The notes under the pieces are model-generated. The model was given only the letters and a program-made list of their open reading frames with translations, made no database searches and was not told the origin of the DNA. The translations under genes and the position numbers were made by a program. DNA of 64,000 nucleotides from Roseiarcus sp963749715 (GTDB lineage: Bacteria; Pseudomonadota; Alphaproteobacteria; Rhizobiales; Beijerinckiaceae), in contig CAVVNR010000008.1 of NCBI GenBank assembly GCA_963749715.1, positions 62,001 to 126,000 on the forward strand, in the 5' to 3' direction. Below, piece by piece: positions 34,402 through 43,102 of the stretch; position 1 is the first letter of the stretch, and each line of letters begins with the position of its first letter.

Positions 34402-36050
34402 GCGCGATGGCCCTGACAGCCATCGACGACTTTGGCCCGGGCCTGCTGGTCGCCGCTTTGGCGGCGCCTCTTGTCGTTCTAGGCGCATACCTATGGCCGA
34501 GGCTGCGCCGCTCCGCATCGGCGTTAGCGCCGCTCGCCCCGCTGCCCGCGCTGGCGGCCGCGATCTTGGCGATCGGCGGCGCGCCGTTTGCGCTCGAGCT
34601 GCCGGCATTGCGCATGAGCTTGCGGCTCGATGACCCGGGCGCCATGCTGCTCGCCGCCGCGGCGCTGGTTTGGATCGCGGTCAGCGTCTTCGCCCGCGCT
34701 GATATGACCGCGAAGCCGAACGCCGACCGCTTCGCCGTCTCGTGGCTCCTGACGATGGCGGGCAGCCTGGGCGTGTTCATTGCCGCCGACCTTTTGACCT
34801 TTTACCTAGTCTACGCGCTGGTCAGCGTCCCGGCCTACTATCTCGTCGCGCATGACGAGGACGCCGTGTCGAGCCGCGCCGGCGGCGTCTATATGGCGTT
34901 CGCGCTGCTCGGCGAAGCGGTGCTTTTGATCGCCTTCGTCATGCTCGCGGCGGGCGAGCCGAGCGGCAGTCTGGACATAGGCGACGTCGTCGCCGCACTG
35001 CCGGCTTCGCCCTGGCGCGATGGGGCGCTCGCGTTCCTCATCGTCGGCTTCGGGATGAAGATCGCGCTCATGCCGCTGAACGGGTGGATGCCGCTCGCCT
35101 ACGCGGCGGCGCCGATTCCCGCCGCAGCCGTGCTGAGCGGCGCCGCGGTCAAGGCCGGCGTCATCGGATTGCTCAGGTTTATGCCCCTGGGCGCGGCCCT
35201 TCCGGGCTGGGGCGAGGCGCTTGCATGGGCAGGGTTCGTCTCCGCCTTCTATGGCGTCGCGATCGGCCTGACCCAGCGGGATCCCAAGACGGTGCTCGCC
35301 TATTCCAGCATCAGCCAGATGGGCTTGATCGCGGCGGTGATCGGACTGGGTCTCGCCGGCGCCGATCGCGGCGCGGCGTCGGATGCAGCCTTCTACGCGG
35401 CCAACCATGTGCTGGTGAAGGCCGCCCTCTTCCTGACCGTCGGCGTCGCCGCAACGCTGAGTGGGCGGCGCCGGTCGCTGTCGCTGATCGTGGCGGCCAC
35501 ACTGGCGCTGAGCCTCGGCGGCCTGCCCCTGACCGGCGGGGCGCTCGCGAAGCTCGCGGTCAAAGGTCCGCTGGGCGATGGCCTGGCAAGCGTGCCCGCG
35601 GCGGCGTCCGCCGCCGGATCCACGGCCCTGATGCTGCACTTCCTCATCCGGCTCGCGCGATCCGACAGAGAGCACGTGGCGGCGGCGCCTGAGCGCGTAT
35701 GGTCCTGGCTTGCACTCGCCGGCGCGTCCATGTTGGTCCCGTGGCTCTTGTTTCCGGCGGTCGGCGGCGATCTCGCCGACGCGCTCGCCGCGGGAACGTT
35801 GTGGGACGCGATCTGGCCGATGCTCGCCGGCGCCGCGCTGGCGGCCGGATTGTGGGCCGCAGGAGAACCGCTCCCGCCCATTCTCGTCGGCGACATTGTC
35901 GTCGTGCAAGAGGCCGCCTTTCACGCCTCAGCGCCGCTCGGCGCCGTCTTCGAGCGCCTCGACTCGCGGCTCAGGCAATGGCCGGCGGCGGCTCTGTCCC
36001 TCTTGACGATTGCGCTCGCTCTCGCCGCGGCGGCGTTCGCGGGTCGCTGA
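34398..36050 (+). CDS. Second NuoL/M-like antiporter subunit of the Mrp-type complex
   Basis: The ATG at 34398 gives 550 residues with about 14 helices. The antiporter-like pattern is present: LLTFYLVYALVSVPAYYLVA, KIALMPLNGWMPLAYAAAPI, VLAYSSISQMGLIAAVIGLG and FYAANHVLVKAALFLTVG. It is the last gene of the cluster. It takes the place of the MrpA antiporter core, because the MrpA tail domains are fused to MrpB three genes upstream. The conserved histidine of LPxxxHxWLPxAH is not seen here (NGWMPLAYAAAP), as in some complex I homologues. It might also be named MrpD2. Confidence 0.87.
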   Translation: MSAMALTAIDDFGPGLLVAALAAPLVVLGAYLWPRLRRSASALAPLAPLPALAAAILAIGGAPFALELPALRMSLRLDDPGAMLLAAAALVWIAVSVFARADMTAKPNADRFAVSWLLTMAGSLGVFIAADLLTFYLVYALVSVPAYYLVAHDEDAVSSRAGGVYMAFALLGEAVLLIAFVMLAAGEPSGSLDIGDVVAALPASPWRDGALAFLIVGFGMKIALMPLNGWMPLAYAAAPIPAAAVLSGAAVKAGVIGLLRFMPLGAALPGWGEALAWAGFVSAFYGVAIGLTQRDPKTVLAYSSISQMGLIAAVIGLGLAGADRGAASDAAFYAANHVLVKAALFLTVGVAATLSGRRRSLSLIVAATLALSLGGLPLTGGALAKLAVKGPLGDGLASVPAAASAAGSTALMLHFLIRLARSDREHVAAAPERVWSWLALAGASMLVPWLLFPAVGGDLADALAAGTLWDAIWPMLAGAALAAGLWAAGEPLPPILVGDIVVVQEAAFHASAPLGAVFERLDSRLRQWPAAALSLLTIALALAAAAFAGR

Positions 36051-36076
36051 TTTCAACCGGTCGGCGTTTCGAAAGG

Positions 36077-36604
36077 TCAGGCCGGGTCGCCTCTCCCGCG
36101 AGGCCAGAAGGCGACCGCGAGTCCGGCGATTGCGACTCCGGCCAGCAGCAACAGCAGCGACGCCTGCTTGAGCCATGTCATCGCCGGAATGGACAGCGCC
36201 ATGGCGAGGCCGAGAAAACAGATTCTGAGCGAGAGCAGGCTGATTTCGGCGAGAAAGGTCCCAAGCCCGAGCAACAACATCAGCACTAGGCCCGCAGCCT
36301 GCACCGGCATCAATTGCTGGAAGCCTTGCAAGAGCACGAGATTCATCGAGACGACAATCGCCGCCCAGTGCGCGACCTGGGTCCAAATGAGCCTGAACCG
36401 GGTGTCGCGGTCGGGCGCGTTCGGCCATCCCAGGAAGATGCACAAAAGCCCCGTGGCGATTGCCAGGAATTCCCAATAGCCGTTGATCGGATGGCCGGAG
36501 AAATTGCTGTAGGCGACCCCGAATATCGCCAGCGCCAGCACGACGAGGTAGGGCAGGTTCCGCAGGACAGCGTCCGTCGCAAAAATCTTCGGGATGAGGT
36601 TCAA
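36077..36604 (-). CDS. Uncharacterised five-helix membrane protein
   Basis: The 175-residue protein has five hydrophobic helices (about 18-33, 43-60, 75-93, 98-130 and 138-165) and a short conserved-looking loop GWPNAPDRDTRFRLIWTQ. No signal peptide or soluble domain is visible. I do not recognise the family. It converges with the last gene of the Mrp-type cluster with 26 bases between them and has no same-strand partner. Confidence 0.75.
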   Translation of the reverse strand: MNLIPKIFATDAVLRNLPYLVVLALAIFGVAYSNFSGHPINGYWEFLAIATGLLCIFLGWPNAPDRDTRFRLIWTQVAHWAAIVVSMNLVLLQGFQQLMPVQAAGLVLMLLLGLGTFLAEISLLSLRICFLGLAMALSIPAMTWLKQASLLLLLAGVAIAGLAVAFWPRGRGDPA

Positions 36605-36911
36605 GGTCAGATTTCGGCTCTGGGAAGTCAGTGGGGTCCGTCATCATCAATCCAACATGCGGGGAAGCCAAAACCCTTTACGCCTCGGCCGCTCCGAGTC
36701 TATCCTGAATAATGGGGCGGCGTCCGCTTTTGATGCAGCGAAAATCGCCGCGTGCGGACAAAATCGACAGTCGAACCGATCCCTTGATTCCGGCGCGATC
36801 TGATTGTGATTGAGCGCGCTCGCGCTTCCAATTCGTCCCGAAGCGGTCCAGCGTCTACAAGACGCCGATCGTCAACCGTGTTCGACAAGCCGTCCAAGTT
36901 CAAGGTGTGAG

Positions 36912-37955
36912 ATGCCGACCAAAGCGTCCAAGCGAATCGCGCGCCCGACCGTCCTCGTCGACCTGGCGCTGCAGGGGGGCGGCTCGCATGGCGCGTTCAC
37001 CTGGGGCGTGCTCGACCGCCTCCTGGAAGAGCCCTGGATTCAAATCGACGGCATCTCCGGCACGTCGGCGGGCGCGATGAACGCGGCGGTGCTGGTCCAC
37101 GGCCATCAGATGGGCGGGGCGGCGGGCGCGCGTGAGTCGCTCGAGGCGTTCTGGCGGCGCGTCTCGGACGCCGCCCGTTTCAGTCCGTTCCAGCGCGGGC
37201 CGCTCGACGTCGTCCTCGGCCGCTGGTCGCTCAATTCGTCGCCGATGTATGTGGCGATGGATCTGATGTCGCGGCTGGTGTCGCCTTATACGCTGAACCC
37301 AACAGGCAAGAATCCGTTGCGCGAGATTCTCGCCGAGCTCATCGACTTCGACGTGCTGGCGCAATCGCCGATCCACCTGTTCATCACCGCCACCAACGTG
37401 CGCACCGGCCGAGGCAAAGTGTTCAAGAACGCCGAGGTGACGCCCGACGTGCTGCTCGCCTCGGCCTGCCTGCCGACCATGTTCCAGGCGATCGAGATTG
37501 ACGGCGAGCCGTATTGGGACGGCGGGTATTCCGGGAACCCCACGCTCACCCCGCTCATCCGGGAGTGCAAATCGCAGGACACCATTCTCGTTCCCATCAA
37601 TCCGATCGAGCGCCCGGGCGTGCCGCGATCTGCAAGCGAAATCTTGAACCGTCTGAACGAAGTGTCGTTCAACGCCGTCGTTTTGAAGGAGTTGCGCATG
37701 ATGGCGCTCCTGCGCAAGGTCGCCGATCCGGGCGACGGCGAGGGCAGGCTCTGGAACCAGATGCGTGTGCACTACGTGCAAAACACCATCATGACCGAAC
37801 TCGGCGCGTCCTCGAAACTGGTTGCGGAATGGGCGTTCTTCTCGATGCTGCGCGACGAGGGGAGGAAGGCCGCCCAGGCATTTCTCGAAGCTCATGCGAT
37901 GGATCTCGGCAAGCGCTCGACGCTGGATATCGACGTCCTGCTCGAGGGAATCTGA
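36912..37955 (+). CDS. Patatin-like phospholipase family protein
   Basis: The ATG at 36912 gives 347 residues. The oxyanion-hole glycines are LQGGGSHGAFTWG (20-32), the nucleophile is S52 in GISGTSAGAMN, and the catalytic aspartate is in WDGGYSGNP. This is the Ser-Asp dyad of patatin-type hydrolases. In Rhizobiales such proteins often lie beside 3-hydroxybutyrate genes, and some are thought to act on lipids or polyhydroxyalkanoate; here the neighbour is a GntP-family permease 3 bases downstream. Substrate unknown; no signal peptide, so it is cytoplasmic. Confidence 0.9.
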   Translation: MPTKASKRIARPTVLVDLALQGGGSHGAFTWGVLDRLLEEPWIQIDGISGTSAGAMNAAVLVHGHQMGGAAGARESLEAFWRRVSDAARFSPFQRGPLDVVLGRWSLNSSPMYVAMDLMSRLVSPYTLNPTGKNPLREILAELIDFDVLAQSPIHLFITATNVRTGRGKVFKNAEVTPDVLLASACLPTMFQAIEIDGEPYWDGGYSGNPTLTPLIRECKSQDTILVPINPIERPGVPRSASEILNRLNEVSFNAVVLKELRMMALLRKVADPGDGEGRLWNQMRVHYVQNTIMTELGASSKLVAEWAFFSMLRDEGRKAAQAFLEAHAMDLGKRSTLDIDVLLEGI

Positions 37956-37958
37956 TCG

Positions 37959-39419
37959 ATGGGGCTGATCGGCATTCTTATCGCGCTCGGCCTGCTGATC
38001 TGGCTCGCATACCGGGGCTGGAGCATCCTTCTGCTCGCGCCCGCCGCCGCGATTCTCGCCGCGGCGTTGGCGGGCGAGCCGCTGCTCGCCCATTGGACGC
38101 AGACCTTCATGGCGAGCGCCGCGCAGTTCGTCATGCAGTTCTTCCCGATCTTTCTCCTCGGGGCCCTGTTCGGCAAGCTGATGGAGGACTCGGGCTCGGT
38201 GACGTCGATCGCCGAATTTATGACCCAGCGACTGGGGCCGGGACGCGCTGTGCTCGCGGTCGTGCTGGCCGGCGCGATCGTCACTTATGGCGGGGTCAGC
38301 CTCTTTGTCGCCTTCTTCGTCCTGGCCCCGATGGCCCACCAGCTCTTCCGCTCGGCTGCGATTCCGCGCCGCCTGATGCCGGCGGCGATCGCGCTCGGCA
38401 CGACCACCTTCACCATGTCGGCGCTGCCGGGCACGCCTGCGATCCAGAACGCGATCCCGATGCCGTTCTTCGGCACGACGCCGTTCGCTGCGCCGGGGCT
38501 TGGGATCATCGCTGCGATTGTGATGTTCGGGTTCGGGATGTGGTGGCTCGGGCGAGCCGAGCGAAGCGCGCGAGCCAAGGGCGAAGGCTACGGCGACGCG
38601 GCGGCCGGCGCTGACGACGCCGAGCACGCGGCGGAGGATCTCGTGGTGCGCGAACGCGCGACGACCGCAAGCACGTTCGATCCCGTGGAAGCGACCCACG
38701 GCCGTCCTAGCGATCGAGGCCCGCCGATCGCGCTCGCGGCCCTGCCGCTGATCATCGTCGTGGCGGTCAATCTCTCAATGTCGTTCTTCGTCCTGCCGCG
38801 CATGGACGCGTCCTTTCTCGCTCACCCGGAATGGGGTGGAACCACGATCGCCGCGGTCGGAGGCGTGTGGGCCGTTGTGACGGCGCTCGCGGCCGCCATC
38901 GTCGTCCTGATCGCGGTCAATTTCCAGCGTCTCGCGGCGTTGCGCGACAGCATGGACGCTGGGGCTAACGCGTCCGTGCTGCCGGTCTTGAGCGTGGCCA
39001 GCCTCGTCGGCTTCGGCTCGGTCGTCGCCGCGCTTCCGGCCTTTGCGCTGGTGCGGGACTGGGTGCTCGGAATCGAGGGCGGCCCGCTGGTGTCGCTGGC
39101 GGTCGCGACCAACGTGCTGGCGTCATTGACAGGCTCGGCCTCTGGCGGCTTGACGATCGCGCTCGACGCGCTCGGGAGCACATATCTCAAGATCGCCCAC
39201 GAGCAGGGCATCGATCCCGGGCTTTTGCACCGGGTCGCGGTCATCGGCGCCGGCACGCTCGACAGCCTGCCGCACAACGGCGCGGTCGTGACGCTGCTCG
39301 CGGTCTGTAACTCGACCCATCGCGAGAGCTATATCGACATAGTGATGGTCTCGATCGTCGGCGGGCTCATCGCACTCGCGGTGGTGATCATTCTGGGCAG
39401 CGCGTTCGGGTCGTTCTAA
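37959..39419 (+). CDS. GntP-family permease
   Basis: This 486-residue membrane protein has about 12 helices. It opens LIGILIALGLLIWLAYRGWS and has GAIVTYGGVSLFVAFFVLAP, TMSALPGTPAIQNAIPMPF and DSLPHNGAVVTLLAVC, all characteristic of the GntP/citrate-gluconate superfamily. A loop of charged residues (about 195-255) is longer than usual. Relatives import gluconate or 3-hydroxybutyrate with protons. It begins 3 bases after the patatin-like gene, so a shared transcript and a hydroxy-acid or lipid-breakdown context are likely. Confidence 0.9.
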   Translation: MGLIGILIALGLLIWLAYRGWSILLLAPAAAILAAALAGEPLLAHWTQTFMASAAQFVMQFFPIFLLGALFGKLMEDSGSVTSIAEFMTQRLGPGRAVLAVVLAGAIVTYGGVSLFVAFFVLAPMAHQLFRSAAIPRRLMPAAIALGTTTFTMSALPGTPAIQNAIPMPFFGTTPFAAPGLGIIAAIVMFGFGMWWLGRAERSARAKGEGYGDAAAGADDAEHAAEDLVVRERATTASTFDPVEATHGRPSDRGPPIALAALPLIIVVAVNLSMSFFVLPRMDASFLAHPEWGGTTIAAVGGVWAVVTALAAAIVVLIAVNFQRLAALRDSMDAGANASVLPVLSVASLVGFGSVVAALPAFALVRDWVLGIEGGPLVSLAVATNVLASLTGSASGGLTIALDALGSTYLKIAHEQGIDPGLLHRVAVIGAGTLDSLPHNGAVVTLLAVCNSTHRESYIDIVMVSIVGGLIALAVVIILGSAFGSF

Positions 39420-39481
39420 GACGGAAAGCTTGCGTCGGCCACCCCGAGGACGGTAGTCGGCGACCGAAGGGAGGGCCATCC

Positions 39482-40147
39482 TTGCTCATTGTGCACCACC
39501 TCAACAATTCGCGCTCGCAGCGCGTGCTCTGGATGCTGGAAGAGCTCGGGCTTCCCTACGAGATCAAGTTCTACGAGCGCGATCCCGTCAGCCGGCTCGC
39601 GCCGCCCGCGTTGAAGGCGATCCACCCGCTCGGGAAATCGCCGGTGCTGGTCGACGGGGAGACGACGGTCGCCGAAACCGGGGCGATCGTCGAATATCTG
39701 GTCGAGAGTTCCGGCGGGCGCCTGCGTCCCGAAGCCGGAACGCCCGAGCGCCGCCGCTGGACCTATTGGATGCATTTCGCCGAGGGCTCGCTGATGCAAC
39801 AACTTCTCCTCGACCTCGTGCTCTCGACCGCCCCGGCCCGCGCGCCCGAGCCGATGCGCGAGGCGGCAAAGGCGGTGACCGACGGCGCCCGCCAAGGCTA
39901 TGTCGCGCCGAACTTGACGACGATGTTCGACCTCGTCGAGGCGGAGCTGGCGAACAGCCCGTGGTTTGCCGGCGAGGAATTTTCCGCCGCCGACGTGATG
40001 ATGAGCTTTCCCTTGGAGACGGGGGGAGCGCGCGCCGGCGCCTTCATGAACCGCCCGAGGCTCGAGGCCTTCGTCGAGCGCATCCACGCCCGTCCGGCTT
40101 ATCGCAAGGCGCTCGTGCGGGGCGGGCCATACGCTTACGCGACTTGA
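39482..40147 (+). CDS. Glutathione S-transferase family protein
   Basis: The 221-residue protein has an N-terminal thioredoxin-like domain (NNSRSQRVLWMLEELGLPYE, then KSPVLVDGETTVAETGAIVE) and an all-helical C-terminal domain with WFAGEEFSAADVMMSFPLE. The family conjugates glutathione to electrophiles or reduces peroxides. The start is a TTG at 39482, kept because the homology begins right there and no nearby ATG fits. Its end meets a fragment of a carbon-starvation gene on the other strand. Confidence 0.9.
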   Translation: MLIVHHLNNSRSQRVLWMLEELGLPYEIKFYERDPVSRLAPPALKAIHPLGKSPVLVDGETTVAETGAIVEYLVESSGGRLRPEAGTPERRRWTYWMHFAEGSLMQQLLLDLVLSTAPARAPEPMREAAKAVTDGARQGYVAPNLTTMFDLVEAELANSPWFAGEEFSAADVMMSFPLETGGARAGAFMNRPRLEAFVERIHARPAYRKALVRGGPYAYAT

Positions 40148-40164
40148 CGCGGGAGGCGCACGGC

Positions 40165-40375
40165 GGGGGTCGGTCGGTTCGAGTTCGAGCTGGGCGACCC
40201 GCGTCGCGAGACAAAGGCTATGGTAGCGGAAGGCGATGAGATGGGTCGTCACCGCGGCGACGACGATCCATATCGCGTTGACGGTCTCGCCACGGTTGAG
40301 TGCGATTGTGCCGAACGCGAACGCGCCGGCGAGCGCCAGCAGCGCGTAAGTGGCATGGTTCCGCAACCTTGACAT
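40165..40375 (-). pseudogene. N-terminal fragment of carbon-starvation protein CstA
   Basis: The minus-strand frame starts at ATG 40375 and encodes ALLALAGAFAFGTIALNRGE, then TVNAIWIVVAAVTTHLIAFR and YHSLCLATRV. This is the N-terminal first two helices of CstA-type peptide/pyruvate transporters (about 70 of some 690 residues). The frame continues through the antisense of the GST gene without any CstA similarity, so the rest of the gene is gone. Deletion with joining to the GST locus is the simplest explanation. The stretch 40376-40559 holds nothing else that I recognise. Confidence 0.7.
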
Positions 40376-40559
40376 CCTGTCCGTCCTCCCGTTTCGGACG
40401 GACTCGAGCGCGCGGCGCGCGCCGTCCTCTGGCGGCGGCTCTTGCCATGACCTTGGCCTTTCTCCGACCAAGGGGCAGCGCCATCAAGCGGCAGGGAATA
40501 GTCGCGATGCGAGTTGTGATAGAATTGAGCGGGCTAAGGATTGAAGCGGAGTATTCCTG

Positions 40560-41717
40560 ATGTTGTTCACGGCCGAGCACGAGGAGCCGCGTCGAAGCTT
40601 GCAGAAATTCATCGCCGCCGAGATCAATCCCCACGTCGACGAATGGGAGGCGGCCAGCGAGTTTCCGGCCCATGAGCTCTTCAGGAAGCTCGGCCAACTC
40701 GGCTTTCTGGGCTTGAACAAGCCGGTCGAATTCGGCGGCGCCGGGCTCGACTATTCCTACGCGTTGATGATGGCGGAGGAATTGGGAGCCATCCGCAGCG
40801 GCTCTGTCCCGGCGGCGATCGGCGTGCAGACGGACATGGCGACGCCGGCGCTCGCCCGATACGGCTCGGACGCTTTGCGCCGCGAATTCCTCGCGCCGGC
40901 GATCTCGGGCGAGGCGGTCGCCTGTGTCGGCGTCTCGGAGCCGGGCGCAGGCTCCGACGTCGCTGAGATCAAGACCGCCGCGCGATCGGATGGCGACGAC
41001 TACGTCATCGATGGCGGCAAGATGTGGATCACCAACGGCGCCCAGGCCGACTGGATGTGCTTGCTCGCCAATACCGGCGACGGCCCCAAGCATCGCAACA
41101 AGTCGCTGATCTGCGTGCCGATGAAAGCGAAGGGGGTCACGGTCGCCCGCAAGCTCGACAAGCTCGGCTTACGCGCGTCCGACACGGCGCAGATTTTCTT
41201 CGAGGGCGTCAGGGTCCCGAAGCGCAATCGGATCGGCGACGAAGGCAAGGGCTTCGTCTACCAGATGACGCAGTTCCAGGAAGAGCGCCTGTGGGCCGCG
41301 GCGGCGTGCCTCAAAGCACACGAGCACACGATTGCCGAGACGATCGCCTATGCGCGCCAGCGGAAGGCCTTTGGCCGCTCGATCCTCGACAATCAGACGG
41401 TGCACTTCAAGTTGGCGGAATTGCAGACGGAAATCGAGCTTCTCCGCTCGCTCATCTACCGCGCGGCGGAAGCGATGATCGAGGGAGCCGACATGACGCA
41501 GCTGGCGACGATGGCGAAGCTCAAGGCCGGACAACTGGGGCGCGAGGTGCCGAGCGCGTGCCTCCAATATTGGGGCGGCATGGGATACATGAACGAGACG
41601 CCGGTGAGCCGAGCCTTCCGCGACGGTCGTCTCGCCTCCATCGCCGGCGGCGCAGATGAAGTGATGCTGACGATCCTGTGCAAGGGCATGGGGACGTTGC
41701 CGGGGATGGGGCAATAG
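40560..41717 (+). CDS. Acyl-CoA dehydrogenase
   Basis: The 385-residue FAD enzyme has the full fold. VGVSEPGAGSDVAEIKTAA and WITNGAQADWMCLLA give the FAD-contacting signature. RQRKAFGRSILDNQTVHFKL and the C-terminal YWGGMGYMNETPVSRAFRDG with IAGGADEVM give the catalytic glutamate region. It oxidises an acyl-CoA to the 2-enoyl-CoA and passes electrons to ETF. The sequence is of the AtuD/isovaleryl-like branch, which handles branched acyl-CoAs, but chain preference is an inference. Confidence 0.93.
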   Translation: MLFTAEHEEPRRSLQKFIAAEINPHVDEWEAASEFPAHELFRKLGQLGFLGLNKPVEFGGAGLDYSYALMMAEELGAIRSGSVPAAIGVQTDMATPALARYGSDALRREFLAPAISGEAVACVGVSEPGAGSDVAEIKTAARSDGDDYVIDGGKMWITNGAQADWMCLLANTGDGPKHRNKSLICVPMKAKGVTVARKLDKLGLRASDTAQIFFEGVRVPKRNRIGDEGKGFVYQMTQFQEERLWAAAACLKAHEHTIAETIAYARQRKAFGRSILDNQTVHFKLAELQTEIELLRSLIYRAAEAMIEGADMTQLATMAKLKAGQLGREVPSACLQYWGGMGYMNETPVSRAFRDGRLASIAGGADEVMLTILCKGMGTLPGMGQ

Positions 41718-41725
41718 CCGGGCTC

Positions 41726-42340
41726 ATGACCTCGTGGAGGCGGGGCGCCTGGCTCTGGGTCGGTTGTCTGCAATATTTCGCCGCCGAGGCGATCGCCGCC
41801 GCCGGCTTTCGCGGCGCCTACAGCTTCCGCCGCAACTTCATCAGCGATCTCGGGGCGGCGAGCTGTAGCGACCGCGCGGGCTGCTCGCCGCTGCATGCGC
41901 TGATGAACGCCTCCTTCGTGCTTCAGGGGGCGCTGATCTTCGCTGGCGCGGTCCTGGTCTGGCCGCTGTTCCCAAGAGGGCTGGCGAGGTTTGCGCTCGC
42001 GGCTATCGCGGCTTCTGGCCTTGGCGTCGCCGTCGTCGGACTCGCGCCGGAGGATGTCGCGCCTGGCTGGCACTATCTCGGCGCCGCGGAGAACCTGTTC
42101 TTGTCAAATGCGGGCGCGGCTTTGCTTGGCGTCGCGGTAACGAAGGCGACGCGTGCGGTCCGGCTGCTCTCGCTGGGTTCGGGGCTGCTTGGCCTTGCCG
42201 GACTTGCGGGCCTGGCGGGCGGCTTCGACCTCGGGCTCGGCGCGGGCGGAATCGAGCGCGTCGCCGCCTATCCGTTTCCGCTCTGGATCGCCGGGATGGG
42301 CGTCTGGATCCTCGGCGGCGGCACGGAAAGGCGGCGGTGA
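41726..42340 (+). CDS. DUF998-like membrane protein
   Basis: From the ATG at 41726 the protein has 204 residues and six hydrophobic helices. The early motif YSFRRNFISDLGAASC and later PEDVAPGWHYLGA are typical of DUF998 proteins. These are multi-spanning membrane proteins without known function. It starts 8 bases after the acyl-CoA dehydrogenase stop and may share its transcript. Confidence 0.75.
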   Translation: MTSWRRGAWLWVGCLQYFAAEAIAAAGFRGAYSFRRNFISDLGAASCSDRAGCSPLHALMNASFVLQGALIFAGAVLVWPLFPRGLARFALAAIAASGLGVAVVGLAPEDVAPGWHYLGAAENLFLSNAGAALLGVAVTKATRAVRLLSLGSGLLGLAGLAGLAGGFDLGLGAGGIERVAAYPFPLWIAGMGVWILGGGTERRR

Positions 42341-42393
42341 TCGAGGCGGTGTCCGATGCTCCGGTGGGCGCGGGGAGGCGAGTGGCCCCCCTG

Positions 42394-42714
42394 TTACTGA
42401 AGCGCGGCCGCGGCGCGGCGGCGCTGCTCCGCGTCGACGCGCTCGAGAGCTTCACGCAGGGCCAGCGCCTTCCCAAAGGTTCCGAGGTTGTCCTTCGCCG
42501 GCCTTGCCCCATGCGGCTCGGCCTTGCCGCGAATTTCGCGCGTCTGGCGCGCCCCGATCGCGTGGGCGCGATTGGCCGCTTCGCGGAGCCGACGGGCGAG
42601 GGCTTTGAGCTCGTCGTCGGACAGGCGCTCGATTTCGGGCGGCCGCGTCAGGGCGACGAGTTCGAACTCGGCGGCCGTCAGGAGCCGCGCTTCCAGTTTT
42701 GCCGCATCCCTCAT
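42394..42714 (-). CDS. Uncharacterised charged helical protein
   Basis: The 106-residue protein (MRDAAKLEARLLTAAEFELV, then IERLSDDELKALARRLREAA) is rich in Arg, Ala and Glu and is probably helical throughout. LTRPPEIERLSDDEL and GKALALREALERVDAEQRRR look like conserved segments. There is no signal peptide or membrane helix. I do not recognise the family. It converges with the DUF998-like gene. Confidence 0.6.
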   Translation of the reverse strand: MRDAAKLEARLLTAAEFELVALTRPPEIERLSDDELKALARRLREAANRAHAIGARQTREIRGKAEPHGARPAKDNLGTFGKALALREALERVDAEQRRRAAAALQ

Positions 42715-42769
42715 TGGAGGCCCCCGATCCGACTGCGCCCGTCCGGCGCGGCTGCCGTTCTTATTAGTG

Positions 42770-43018
42770 CTATCTGGGTTGCGGCGCTATCGCCCGGCGC
42801 GCTTGTCGCAGCAGCTTTTTCGGCGAGGCGCCACTCACGCGACATGCTCCGACGACCCGGCATCGCTTGCGCATTTCAGCGACGATGGCCGCCTCCGGGA
42901 GGAGCTTGTAGCCGGCGAAGTTGATCTCGACCACCTTTCCCGACTTGTTGCGAGGCCGCAACACCGCTTCGCCCTGATTGCCATGGCCGTTGTCGAGCAA
43001 GACGCGTGCGTCTTGCAC
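42770..43018 (-). CDS. Possible small basic protein
   Basis: A GTG at 43018, with AGGAG upstream, would start an 82-residue basic protein. The stretch AVLRPRNKSGKVVEINFAGY and LLPEAAIVAEMRKRCRVVG looks protein-like, while the C-terminal end is Arg/Lys-rich. The frame is open to 43207, into the antisense of rsmB. I do not recognise a family, and a chance frame in this GC-rich stretch cannot be excluded. Confidence 0.3.
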   Translation of the reverse strand: MQDARVLLDNGHGNQGEAVLRPRNKSGKVVEINFAGYKLLPEAAIVAEMRKRCRVVGACRVSGASPKKLLRQARRAIAPQPR

Positions 43019-43102
43019 GGCGGGCGGTTCTCCTGATATCCGCGCCGCGAGGCGTGGCGTCGAAGAGGCGCCGATTTTCCCGCTACAGGCTTCCTCGGTC
43101 CC

